The notes under the pieces: model-generated
Databases searched by the model: none
What the model was told of the DNA's origin: nothing
Seen by the model: the letters and a program-made list of their open reading frames with translations, nothing else
Program-made: the position numbers and the translations under genes
Assembly: GCA_004297935.1 (NCBI GenBank)
Contig: SCRE01000033.1
Location: 1-33,434 of the forward strand
From: Microbacteriaceae bacterium
GTDB taxonomy: Bacteria > Actinomycetota > Actinomycetes > Actinomycetales > Microbacteriaceae
Direction of reading: 5' to 3'
DNA: 33,434 nucleotides
Shown: positions 1 through 5,853 of the stretch, piece after piece
How the letters are laid out: the number at the start of each line of letters is the position of its first letter
How positions within the stretch are numbered: position 1 is the stretch's first letter

Positions 1-249
1 TGGCGCCAGGCGAGCGACGAGGCCGTCGTAGCTGGGCTCCCCATAGCGATCGCGGTACCACGCCTCGGGGTCGCCTGCGATGGTCGCGCCCTCGCCGGCA
101 GCGATGCGGCCGATCAGCTCGCGGGTTACCTCGTAGCCGGTGGGAATCCGGGCGCCGCGCGAGAGCCCCGAGCCCAGCAGCAGGGCGTAGGCGCCGGGGG
201 CGGCATGGAGGGTCGACGCCAGGGTGGTCAGCGGATCGAGCGCGGGCAC
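1..249 (-). CDS. SIR2-like domain protein, N-terminal 83 residues (runs off left edge)
   Basis: An open frame with no stop runs from a GTG at 249 leftward off the window. The start is preceded by GGAGG (plus positions 255-259) at 5 nt. The product begins MPALDPLTTLASTLH, followed by the Rossmann nucleotide-binding motif LLLGSGLSRGARIPTGYEV (about residues 23-41) and then DPEAWYRDRYGEPSYDGLVARLAP. Small residues in GSGxSRxAxIPTG and the WYRxxYGxxPxY segment are typical of the SIR2-like domain at the N-terminus of many antiphage and accessory proteins. In such proteins this domain hydrolyses NAD+ once infection is sensed by a C-terminal partner domain. Here only the N-terminus is visible, so the sensor and the exact defence family cannot be named. 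It is divergent from the gene at 392, with about 140 nt between. Confidence 0.8.
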   Translation of the reverse strand, partial: MPALDPLTTLASTLHAAPGAYALLLGSGLSRGARIPTGYEVTRELIGRIAAGEGATIAGDPEAWYRDRYGEPSYDGLVARLAP

Positions 250-375
250 GGCGTCCTCCGGGGCGGGTGATCTGTGGCCCTTCTTCCAGGGCGAACGTAT
301 GTTTCCTCCCGAGAACCTTCCCTTCTCAGGGGTAATCCGGGGCGGCAGAAGGGGCCCCGCCGTGACCGAATTTCG

Positions 376-384
376 TGCTATACT
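376..384 (+). promoter_or_regulatory. extended -10 box placing transcription start at the next ATG
   Basis: TGCTATACT (TG-N-TATACT) ends 7 nt before the ATG at 392. No convincing -35 is present, as expected for extended -10 promoters. The spacing would put the first transcribed base at or next to the ATG, so the mRNA is probably leaderless; no Shine-Dalgarno sequence is present. Confidence 0.4.
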
Positions 385-391
385 GTCACGG

Positions 392-940
392 ATGGTCGAC
401 GCTACCCCAAGCGAGGATCTGAACGCGCCGCGGCGCGCCGCGACGGCGGCGGAGCGCAAGCGCACACAACGCGCGCGCGCCCGCGCCCGAGGCCTGTGCG
501 TCGAGTGTTGCGATCCGCACGCCCGCCCCGCGCCGGGCCGCGTCACCTGCCCCAGGTGCCTGCGCCACGCACGCCGTCGTCAAGAGCGTCGTGCCGGCCA
601 GCGCGCCCCGCTCACGCGCCCCTGCGTGCAACAGACCGTGGCCCTCGCCGCGGCGGACCCCGCACTGCGTCGGGCGCTCCTCGCACAGCTGACGCGGGCC
701 GGCGGCGTGCCCTGGACGGTGCGGCGGGCGGCCGCCCTCGAACGCCTGGTGAGCTTCCCCAAGGACGCACAGCGCACGATCCGCGCCGCGGCGGCGCGGG
801 GGCCGCGCGACGTCGTCCTCGATCCTGCCTCACCCCTCTATGAGCAGCAGCTCGTGGCCGCCGTCGACGCCTACGCCACGTGGTCCCGCGTGGCCGAACG
901 CGCGAACACCGACCCCACCGCGCGGCGGTGCGACGGGTAA
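392..940 (+). CDS. small basic zinc-ribbon protein, likely nucleic-acid binding
   Basis: The 182-residue product starts MVDATPSEDLNAP. The upstream in-frame GTG at 224 would overlap the divergent SIR2-like gene, and a -10 box sits just before ATG 392, so 392 is preferred. Residues of about 20-75 are very Arg-rich and hold two CxxC knuckles, CVECC and CPRCLRH, separated by a short Pro/Gly linker (PAPGRVT), followed by RRRQERR. This CxxC-APGR-CxxC-basic pattern is common in small zinc-ribbon proteins of mobile elements and probably binds DNA or RNA. The C-terminal half is helical, Ala-rich and has no recognised domain. The function is unknown; a regulator or accessory DNA-binding role is inferred from the zinc knuckles and charge only. 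Confidence 0.6.
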   Translation: MVDATPSEDLNAPRRAATAAERKRTQRARARARGLCVECCDPHARPAPGRVTCPRCLRHARRRQERRAGQRAPLTRPCVQQTVALAAADPALRRALLAQLTRAGGVPWTVRRAAALERLVSFPKDAQRTIRAAAARGPRDVVLDPASPLYEQQLVAAVDAYATWSRVAERANTDPTARRCDG

Positions 941-971
941 CGGCAAGCGGGCCCCTGTCCTGGGTCACGAC

Positions 972-1004
972 GTAGCAGCTGCTGTCATAACATAGCAGCT
1001 GGTG
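972..1004. repeat. two direct repeats TAGCAGCTG(C/G)TG, period 20
   Basis: TAGCAGCTGCTG begins at 973 and TAGCAGCTGGTG at 993, exactly two helical turns apart. Each contains the palindrome CAGCTG. They lie in the gap just before the DUF4238 gene and could be a regulator binding site for it. There is no direct evidence of function. Confidence 0.4.
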
Positions 1005-1053
1005 GGCTGAACCGTGCAAGCACGAGGCGCCTCCTTAGCGAAAAGCGTCACGC

Positions 1054-2022
1054 ATGTCTCAAGCTCGCCGGCACCACTACGTGTCGCAATTCTATTTGAG
1101 AGCGTTCGCATCCGATCGGTCAAAGCCACGCCTGTTTGTCGTCAATCTCGATCGTGGCAGCAGCTTCACGACGTCGCCAGCCAACGTCGCACTCGAGAAT
1201 GACTTCCACACGATCACCGCGCCGGACCAACCGCCTGATGCTGTCGAACGGGTGCTGTCGACGCTCGAGTCAGAGGTCGCGCCAGCTCTAGCTCGCGTAA
1301 TCGAGAGTGCCTCGTTCGCGAACGAGGAGGACCAGGGGCTTATCTTGTTTTTCACCACGCTGCTGTTCGTCAAGAACCCGCAAATGCGGGCAGTGATGGA
1401 CAAGGTTGCCAACGCGCTCATGAGCCTCGTGGCGAAGTCGCACGCCAGCAACAAGGCGGCCTGGGACGAGGAGATGCGACTCAAGCAAGCCGATGGCATC
1501 ATGCCCCAGGAGCTCGATAGTGAGGCGCTGCGGCAATCCATCTTGAATGACGAGTATACCGTGAGCCTTACCCCGGAGGCGCACATGCAGAGCGAGTTCG
1601 GAATGGCGCAGCCGTTGCTTCCGCATCTGACAGCGCGCAAGTGGAACATCTACAAGGCGACGGCAGGCCACTTCATTACCTGCGATCGTCCAGTCGCGTT
1701 GATTTGGGCCGATCCTAGCGAGACAGGGCCGATAGGTTTAGGCCTTCCAAATACACGCGTGCTGTTCCCCCTATCGAGTCATGTGGCGATATCTGGAGGC
1801 TTCGAATTGAAGAATGCGACGGTTGAGGTTGGTGCAGTTGACGTCGCGAAGATCAATGGTCGGATCATCCTCAATGCGAATCACCAGGTGTACGCGCGCG
1901 ACGATCAGTTTGAGTACCTTTTGCCGCATAACTCCCACGTTATGCGCGGCAGTGACCTTTCCAATGACGAAGTCGCAAAGGCGAGAGGCGCGAACAAGAA
2001 GATTGACCGGACGGGTCAATAG
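1054..2022 (+). CDS. DUF4238 family protein
   Basis: The 322-residue protein begins MSQARRHHYVSQFYLRAFAS. The RxHHYVxQFYLRxFA signature at the N-terminus is the hallmark of DUF4238, a family scattered across bacterial accessory regions with no established biochemical role. A later segment, GHFITCDRPVALIW (about residue 206), and LGLPNTRVLFPLS are also typical of the family, in which a central xxFITSDxPV motif is conserved. No signal peptide or membrane segment is visible. Its place between a SIR2-like gene and an SRAP gene suggests a defence or stress context, but no activity should be assigned. The start ATG 1054 gives the family-typical N-terminus. Confidence 0.8.
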   Translation: MSQARRHHYVSQFYLRAFASDRSKPRLFVVNLDRGSSFTTSPANVALENDFHTITAPDQPPDAVERVLSTLESEVAPALARVIESASFANEEDQGLILFFTTLLFVKNPQMRAVMDKVANALMSLVAKSHASNKAAWDEEMRLKQADGIMPQELDSEALRQSILNDEYTVSLTPEAHMQSEFGMAQPLLPHLTARKWNIYKATAGHFITCDRPVALIWADPSETGPIGLGLPNTRVLFPLSSHVAISGGFELKNATVEVGAVDVAKINGRIILNANHQVYARDDQFEYLLPHNSHVMRGSDLSNDEVAKARGANKKIDRTGQ

Positions 2023-2210
2023 CTAAGCTTGTACTCGTGGCCAGCGCGACGTTCGAGGTCGTGATGACATACTGTCCGTACCGGATCGATCCATCCGACC
2101 TGCCGCTAGTGCAATGTGCCCCCCGGCTGGCCACTGACATGAGCCTTGGGTGGTTGAAGCACCTTACGGCATGAACAGCACGGCGCCGGGCACAGGTTAC
2201 CGCGGTGGCG

Positions 2211-2226
2211 CATTATAGTGATAATG
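2211..2226. promoter_or_regulatory. inverted repeat CATTAT-AGTG-ATAATG
   Basis: Perfect 6-bp arms separated by 4 nt lie about 60 nt upstream of the gene at 2285. The same half-sites, without a spacer, form the core of the palindrome over the promoter at 8311-8326. A shared operator is possible, although such AT-rich half-sites also arise by chance. Confidence 0.35.
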
Positions 2227-2246
2227 GTCGCCGCGTCCAACCCGTA

Positions 2247-2275
2247 TTGACAGCGACTATTACAGGTGTTAGGGT
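2247..2275 (+). promoter_or_regulatory. promoter with perfect -35 for the gene at 2285
   Basis: TTGACA (2247-2252) is followed after 17 nt by TAGGGT (2270-2275), a weak -10 box that keeps the key TA and final T. Transcription would begin a few bases before ATG 2285, and no Shine-Dalgarno sequence is present. The mRNA is therefore probably leaderless or nearly so. Confidence 0.5.
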
Positions 2276-2284
2276 ATACGCGAA

Positions 2285-2905
2285 ATGGCCGCGAACTCTA
2301 ACAACACTAACACTCGCCCCGCACAGATCCTCCTTAGACAACTCGATCGCAAGCTCACCGAGGATCTAATGCGTCGGGCAGCCGACCGCGGGCACCGCGT
2401 TACTGGCCCGACAGCGATCTACCGCGCTGGCCTACTCGCTCTTACCGCGCTTTCTGATACGGAGCTGAGTACTGTGTTCGACCAAGTTGATGAGCGCCTC
2501 ACGCCAGCCCAACTCCAAGAGCGCTTTCGCGAATGGTGCGCCGAGATCTGGAACCGAGTGTGCGCGACAAGCCCGCGCCTGCAATACTCCTGGAGCGGCA
2601 ATCGCGATCCGGATCAGGCAGGATACTTCTCACATGGCCCCCGGTTCGTGCACCTTGGGATGATGCAAGACGGACGCGTCAACATCAACGGGCTGGAATC
2701 GGCTCCCGGACCGTTGACTCCCGGACAATGCATCCCACATGCTCCCGTGCTCTTCCCGGGTGGCTTCGCGACGCTGTTGAGTATGAACGACGACGGAGCG
2801 GATCTTGCCGCCCAGGCGATCGCGACTTGGCTGCTAAAGGGCGATGACCACCTTGAGGACGTGCGCGCGGCCGTCCGCCGCCACCAGGCGGAGCTGCTGC
2901 GCTAG
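2285..2905 (+). CDS. hypothetical protein, 206 residues
   Basis: The protein is not recognised as a known family. It starts MAANSNNTNTRPAQILLRQ. Residues of about 12-58 (QILLRQLDRKLTEDLMRRAADRGHRVTG through AGLLALTAL) look like a strand followed by two helices, which could be a ribbon-helix-helix or similar DNA-binding start; this is only a guess from pattern. The middle contains FSHGPRFVHLGMMQDGRVNINGL, a beta-rich stretch. The C-terminus is helical (LEDVRAAVRRHQAELLR). There is no signal peptide or membrane helix. It stands alone, with its own promoter-like sequence and more than 400 nt of non-coding DNA downstream. Confidence 0.6.
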   Translation: MAANSNNTNTRPAQILLRQLDRKLTEDLMRRAADRGHRVTGPTAIYRAGLLALTALSDTELSTVFDQVDERLTPAQLQERFREWCAEIWNRVCATSPRLQYSWSGNRDPDQAGYFSHGPRFVHLGMMQDGRVNINGLESAPGPLTPGQCIPHAPVLFPGGFATLLSMNDDGADLAAQAIATWLLKGDDHLEDVRAAVRRHQAELLR

Positions 2906-3310
2906 CGCCCATAAGGTGCACACCGGATAGCGCGTAAGACGCCGTTGAAATGACTTGAGATGCTCGGGACCCTTCGCCGAGGCGGGGTGAGCGAGGTGCC
3001 CACCCAGACAAGAAGCCACGGATGCGCAGTGCTTTGTGAGTATCTGGACAAATAAGCATTTGAATTTCTCCTACCGTAAAAAGTAGGGGCTCTGCAGAAC
3101 AGAGACAGTACCTCGGTCAGGAGGATCGGGCACTCACTTTACACCGGCTCTAGAACGGGTCAGCACTCCCGTCAAACGCAAGCGAATTGCGCATCTCCTC
3201 GCGGCACACAGGGGTCAGTCGAGAGCCCGGCCCAGTATCCGGCCTACTCCCGCCCGAATCGCCCCGTGGGAAACGGATGCCGGAAGGTGCGCACGGAAGC
3301 AGGGAGGCCA
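2906..3310. other. non-coding gap of about 400 nt
   Basis: No convincing gene is seen here. Two small hairpins are visible close together, CCTAC...GTAGG near 3070-3087 and CTCTG-CAGAA-CAGAG near 3092-3106. Neither has a U-tract. The rest shows no repeat or recognisable RNA family. Confidence 0.5.
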
Positions 3311-4054
3311 ATGTGCGGACGCTTTGGTCTCAGGACTGTTGATCGCGACCTCGAGGCAGCGTTTCCGGCATATCGCCTCGCCCCCGGTGTGAGGTGGACG
3401 CCGCGTTACAACATCGCGCCAACACAGCCAGTGCTCGCAATCAAGAACGACGGCACCCACGAGATCACCACACTACGCTGGGGCCTCGTACCGTCATGGG
3501 CGAAGGACCCGACCGGTAATGCACGCATGATTAACGCGCGCATCGAGACGGTCGCGGAGAAACCCGCATTCCGCGTGGCGCTCCGCCGGCGGCGCGCAAC
3601 GATCGTCGCAGACGCCTACTACGAATGGCAACGCAACAGCGACGGCACGAAGACGCCGATGCGTATCTACCAGCGCTCGGATGAGCCGTTCCTCTTTGCT
3701 GGCCTCTGGGAAGTGTGGCGCCCGAGGGACGCCCCCGAAGACGAACCCGGGCTCGAGACCTGCACCATCTTGACGGGCGCGCCCAACGGTGCGGGCTTAG
3801 CGCGAGTCCACAACCGAATGCCAATCATCCTGCGGCCGGAACACCGAGACGCGTGGCTTACTCCAGAGGAGCTGACGCCAGAGCAAGCGCTTGCACTCGC
3901 GGACCCGATCTCAGCCGAGGAGCTTGCGTGGTATCCCATCTCTACGCGCGTCAACAGCATCCGCAACGACGACCCAAGCATCATCGAACCGGTAAGCGCT
4001 TCGCGGTTAAGCTGGCGCGACGGCTCACGTCCAACCGATCAGCGCGGCGAGTGA
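3311..4054 (+). CDS. SRAP domain protein (HMCES/YedK family)
   Basis: The protein is about 247 residues from ATG 3311, which is chosen because SRAP proteins must begin Met-Cys: after Met removal, Cys2 forms the thiazolidine crosslink to abasic sites in single-stranded DNA. The N-terminus MCGRFGLR is exactly this. Other family motifs are present: PRYNIAPTQPV, LRWGLVPSWAKD, ARMINARIETVAEKPAF, RRRATIVADAYYEWQ (catalytic Glu), TILTGAPNG and VHNRMPIIL (catalytic His). All active-site residues appear intact and the length is normal. The family shields abasic sites during replication. SRAP genes are frequent beside mobile-element and SOS genes, and this one sits next to an integrase-family gene. GGAGG ends 3 nt before the ATG. 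Confidence 0.95.
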   Translation: MCGRFGLRTVDRDLEAAFPAYRLAPGVRWTPRYNIAPTQPVLAIKNDGTHEITTLRWGLVPSWAKDPTGNARMINARIETVAEKPAFRVALRRRRATIVADAYYEWQRNSDGTKTPMRIYQRSDEPFLFAGLWEVWRPRDAPEDEPGLETCTILTGAPNGAGLARVHNRMPIILRPEHRDAWLTPEELTPEQALALADPISAEELAWYPISTRVNSIRNDDPSIIEPVSASRLSWRDGSRPTDQRGE

Positions 4055-4061
4055 TATCACG

Positions 4062-4393
4062 CTCAAGGGTCATTTCTCATCCCTAGGTGTACACACGCAC
4101 GCACGCCGCCAACCTCGTAGACTCACCCCCTATGCGCTCACATAACTTCGAGCGATACACCGCCACTCGCCCTCTGCAACTCTCCTCCTCCTCATTCTCA
4201 CCGGGCGCTCGCACCGGCACACGCAAGGGCGCGCAGCGCCAAGCGGAGGGAGAGATGGCGGACCTCTGCCTGGGCTGGGGTACGGGCGGATCGCTGGAAG
4301 TTATGTGAGTACATCCTGCGCGGGGAGCGTCGTAATTTCCACTTAACGATGAGAAAGAACCCTTAAGGGTGATAAAACACCTAAGGATGAGAA
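4062..4393. repeat. iteron-like repeats, consensus C(C/T)TAAGGRTGAGAA
   Basis: Three direct copies lie close together on the + strand: CTTAACGATGAGAA at 4342-4355, CTTAAGGGTGATAA at 4362-4375 and CCTAAGGATGAGAA at 4380-4393, with start-to-start steps of 20 and 18 nt. A fourth copy is inverted at 4074-4087 (CCTAGGGATGAGAA on the minus strand), and a partial copy CTCAAGGGTCAT is at 4062-4073. Direct copies plus an inverted outlier beside an integrase-family gene resemble arm-type binding sites of a tyrosine recombinase. Replication iterons or operator repeats are alternatives. Confidence 0.55.
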
Positions 4394-4459
4394 TCTGGCC
4401 CGCTACCCTGCTACATCGGGAGCCTCTGTCTCCATTGCTTGCCACGAACGCGCGTTCGA

Positions 4460-4465
4460 GATAAT
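4460..4465 (+). promoter_or_regulatory. -10 box just upstream of the integrase-like gene
   Basis: GATAAT ends 8 nt before ATG 4474, and a TTGC/CTTGCC-type -35 lies around 4435-4443. No ribosome binding site is present, so a leaderless transcript is plausible. Confidence 0.35.
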
Positions 4466-4473
4466 CTGAGGAC

Positions 4474-5481
4474 ATGCGCGATGTGCAGCCGACGCTCTTC
4501 CCCATATCGCAACCGAACGAACGGGACCCCAAAACGCGGTCGCTCTCTTACGCTGAGCGCCTCCAATCGGACAACACCCGTGCGGCATACACCCGCGCTT
4601 GGAAACGCTTCGAGGCGTGGTGCTCAAAAGAACGCCGGCGGCCATTCCCGGCGAGCTATCGCACCGTGCTCGACTTCCTCTCGGCACTCGCCGATCGAGG
4701 GACGCCGCTCAATACGATCCGTCAGTACAAAGCCGCCATCCGACGGCACCACCACGACCGCGGACATACGGATCCCGGACGCGATCCTCGAGTCCGTGTC
4801 CTGTGGCAAGGCATCGTAGGAACTGCGCGACCCGCAGCACCACCCAAGCTCGCCATTCTGCAGCGCGGGATTCGCGACCTCATCGCCGGCTGCGACCAAG
4901 CACTCGAAGCGGCCGGGCCGCTCGCGCCAACGCATCTGCGCCTTGCCGACCTGCGAGACCGCGCGATCATTCTGCTCACCTTCGCCGGCGCGCTGCGCCG
5001 CGGCGAGGTCGCTAACCTCGAGGTCGAGCAGATGGTGCGCCACCCGCGCAGCTACGAGATCCAAGTCGCCCCATCCGAACTGCACCGGCGGGTAGTCACG
5101 ATCAAGGCCGCCACCATCGCTGCCCTCTGCCCAGTCACCGCACTGGGCGCCTGGCTCGAAACAGCTGAAATCACCGAGGGCTTCGTCTTCCGACGCATCG
5201 AGTTGGATGGGCAGATCGGCTCGCAACGACTCGATCCGTCGGCCATCACCCATATCGTACGCCGGCGCTGCGCCCTCGCGGGGGTGGACTACACCGCGCT
5301 CAGCCCACACTCGCTGCGCCGTGGCGCCATCGCACAAGACGCCTTCGACGGCGCAGATGACCAGACGATCCAGGAGCGCGCCGGCCTCAGCCGGCCGGGG
5401 TTCGTCCTGGTCAAGAGGCTCGTTACCGACATGCGGACGGCCCGCCGATCCCAGGCACCGCCCCCGCACGTCGCCCAGTAA
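4474..5481 (+). CDS. tyrosine recombinase family protein lacking the catalytic tyrosine
   Basis: The 335-residue protein has a SAM-like core-binding domain (SDNTRAAYTRAWKRFEAWC and the following helices, about residues 28-115) and a C-terminal catalytic fold. The first catalytic Arg lies in TFAGALRRGEVANLEVEQM (about residue 175) and the HxxR motif is intact in SPHSLRRGA (His279, Arg282). The box that should read G-H/W followed by the nucleophilic Tyr is instead ERAGLSRPGFVLVKRLVTD. No Tyr occurs anywhere after residue 271, so strand exchange by the usual chemistry looks impossible. The N-terminus carries QPTLF (residues 5-9), which resembles a sliding-clamp binding motif. It may be a decayed integrase or a DNA-binding regulator. 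Iteron-like repeats precede it and the peptide gene follows. Confidence 0.85.
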   Translation: MRDVQPTLFPISQPNERDPKTRSLSYAERLQSDNTRAAYTRAWKRFEAWCSKERRRPFPASYRTVLDFLSALADRGTPLNTIRQYKAAIRRHHHDRGHTDPGRDPRVRVLWQGIVGTARPAAPPKLAILQRGIRDLIAGCDQALEAAGPLAPTHLRLADLRDRAIILLTFAGALRRGEVANLEVEQMVRHPRSYEIQVAPSELHRRVVTIKAATIAALCPVTALGAWLETAEITEGFVFRRIELDGQIGSQRLDPSAITHIVRRRCALAGVDYTALSPHSLRRGAIAQDAFDGADDQTIQERAGLSRPGFVLVKRLVTDMRTARRSQAPPPHVAQ

Positions 5482-5490
5482 GCGCCACCG

Positions 5491-5596
5491 CCTTTCACAG
5501 AACGTAACGGATGACCCCGAGCATGGCAGAAACCTGCCATCTTGGACTACCATCCGTTCTGGATCAACTTCCTGATCTAGACCGCTCTGTGAAAGG
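5491..5596 (+). promoter_or_regulatory. nested hairpin burying the ribosome site of the repeat-peptide gene
   Basis: Three nested inverted repeats fill the gap between the integrase-like stop and the peptide gene. Outer arms are CCTTTCACAGA (5491-5501) and TCTGTGAAAGG (5586-5596), middle arms AACGGATG (5506-5513) and CATCCGTT (5551-5558), and inner arms ATGGCAG (5523-5529) and CTGCCAT (5534-5540) with loop AAAC. The outer right arm contains the only Shine-Dalgarno candidate, GAAAGGA, 10 nt before ATG 5608. Folding would therefore block translation. CAGAACG (5498-5504) can pair instead with CGTTCTG (5555-5561), which breaks the other two stems, so two alternative states exist. As DNA, the same structure could also be a recombination site. 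Confidence 0.65.
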
Positions 5597-5607
5597 ACCA
5601 ACACACT

Positions 5608-5811
5608 ATGCTCGTCCGACGAGTAGCCCTCGTTCTCGTCATCGTCGCGCTGGCCGGCTGTAGCGCCGGCGGATCTACAGCCCCACTCCCAACCATCTCG
5701 ACGAACCCGGCCGCTGACGGCAGCCACCCGCCCTACTTCGCTGTGTCCGCCGACGGTAGTCATCCGCCTTACTCTCCGACCGCAGCCGACGGCAGCCACC
5801 CGCCCTACTAA
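5608..5811 (+). CDS. lipoprotein-type precursor with three ADGSHPPY repeats (candidate signal peptide)
   Basis: The 67-residue product has a short basic start (MLVRR), a hydrophobic segment (VALVLVIVALAG) and the lipobox LAGC with Cys18, so it is exported by a type II signal peptide. A Ser/Thr/Pro linker follows, then three exact copies of ADGSHPPY at residues 36-43, 48-55 and 60-67 with a 12-residue period; the last copy forms the very C-terminus. The copies differ at up to five DNA positions, all synonymous, so the peptide itself seems selected. There is no folded domain. Multi-copy mature peptides behind a secretion signal are the plan of pheromone precursors. The next gene encodes a TPR protein with a DNA-binding domain, the expected receptor type. 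A secreted or imported signalling peptide is inferred; a surface lipoprotein with repeats is the alternative. Confidence 0.85.
   Translation: MLVRRVALVLVIVALAGCSAGGSTAPLPTISTNPAADGSHPPYFAVSADGSHPPYSPTAADGSHPPY
5713..5808 (+). repeat. three 24-nt in-frame repeats encoding ADGSHPPY, period 36 nt
   Basis: Units are at 5713-5736, 5749-5772 and 5785-5808. Units 1 and 3 differ only at GCT/GCC. Unit 2 differs from unit 3 at four third positions (Gly, Ser, His and Pro codons). No substitution changes an amino acid, whereas the 4-residue spacers (FAVS and SPTA) differ in sequence. Confidence 0.95.
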
Positions 5812-5820
5812 CGGCGAAAC

Positions 5821-5836
5821 GCGCGCCCCAGCGCGC
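5821..5836 (+). terminator. hairpin GCGCGC-CCCA-GCGCGC between peptide and regulator genes
   Basis: A perfect 6-bp GC stem with a 4-nt loop begins 9 nt after the peptide stop. There is no U-tract. It may attenuate read-through into the regulator gene, giving more peptide than receptor mRNA. Confidence 0.45.
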
Positions 5837-5853
5837 CGAGGGTTCCGAGCGGT

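Larger units (their letters stand above)
4055..4473. other. non-coding region between SRAP and integrase-like genes
   Basis: About 420 nt without a convincing gene. A 73-codon frame at 4087-4308 has low-complexity Ser/Arg content and no visible ribosome site, so it is not called. The right half, and the stretch just after the SRAP stop, contain the repeated CTTAAGGGTGAGAA-like motif listed separately. The region is a candidate attachment or control site. Confidence 0.5.

Noticed and set aside
1014-1202. 62-codon frame overlapping the start of the DUF4238 gene
   Set aside because: It lies in another frame over a well-supported family signature.
4087-4308. 73-codon frame in the gap before the integrase-like gene
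   Set aside because: No ribosome site, low-complexity Ser/Arg content and no recognisable motif; the region is better explained by repeats.
4624-5799. 391-residue open frame on the minus strand opposite the integrase-like gene
   Set aside because: It is antisense to a clear recombinase-family gene and to the peptide repeats, with Arg/Gly/Val-rich composition typical of GC-rich shadow frames and no recognisable domain.
5713-5808. Short regular repeats read as a CRISPR array
   Set aside because: Only three units with a 36-nt period, in frame within a secreted protein, with silent third-position changes; this is a coding repeat.
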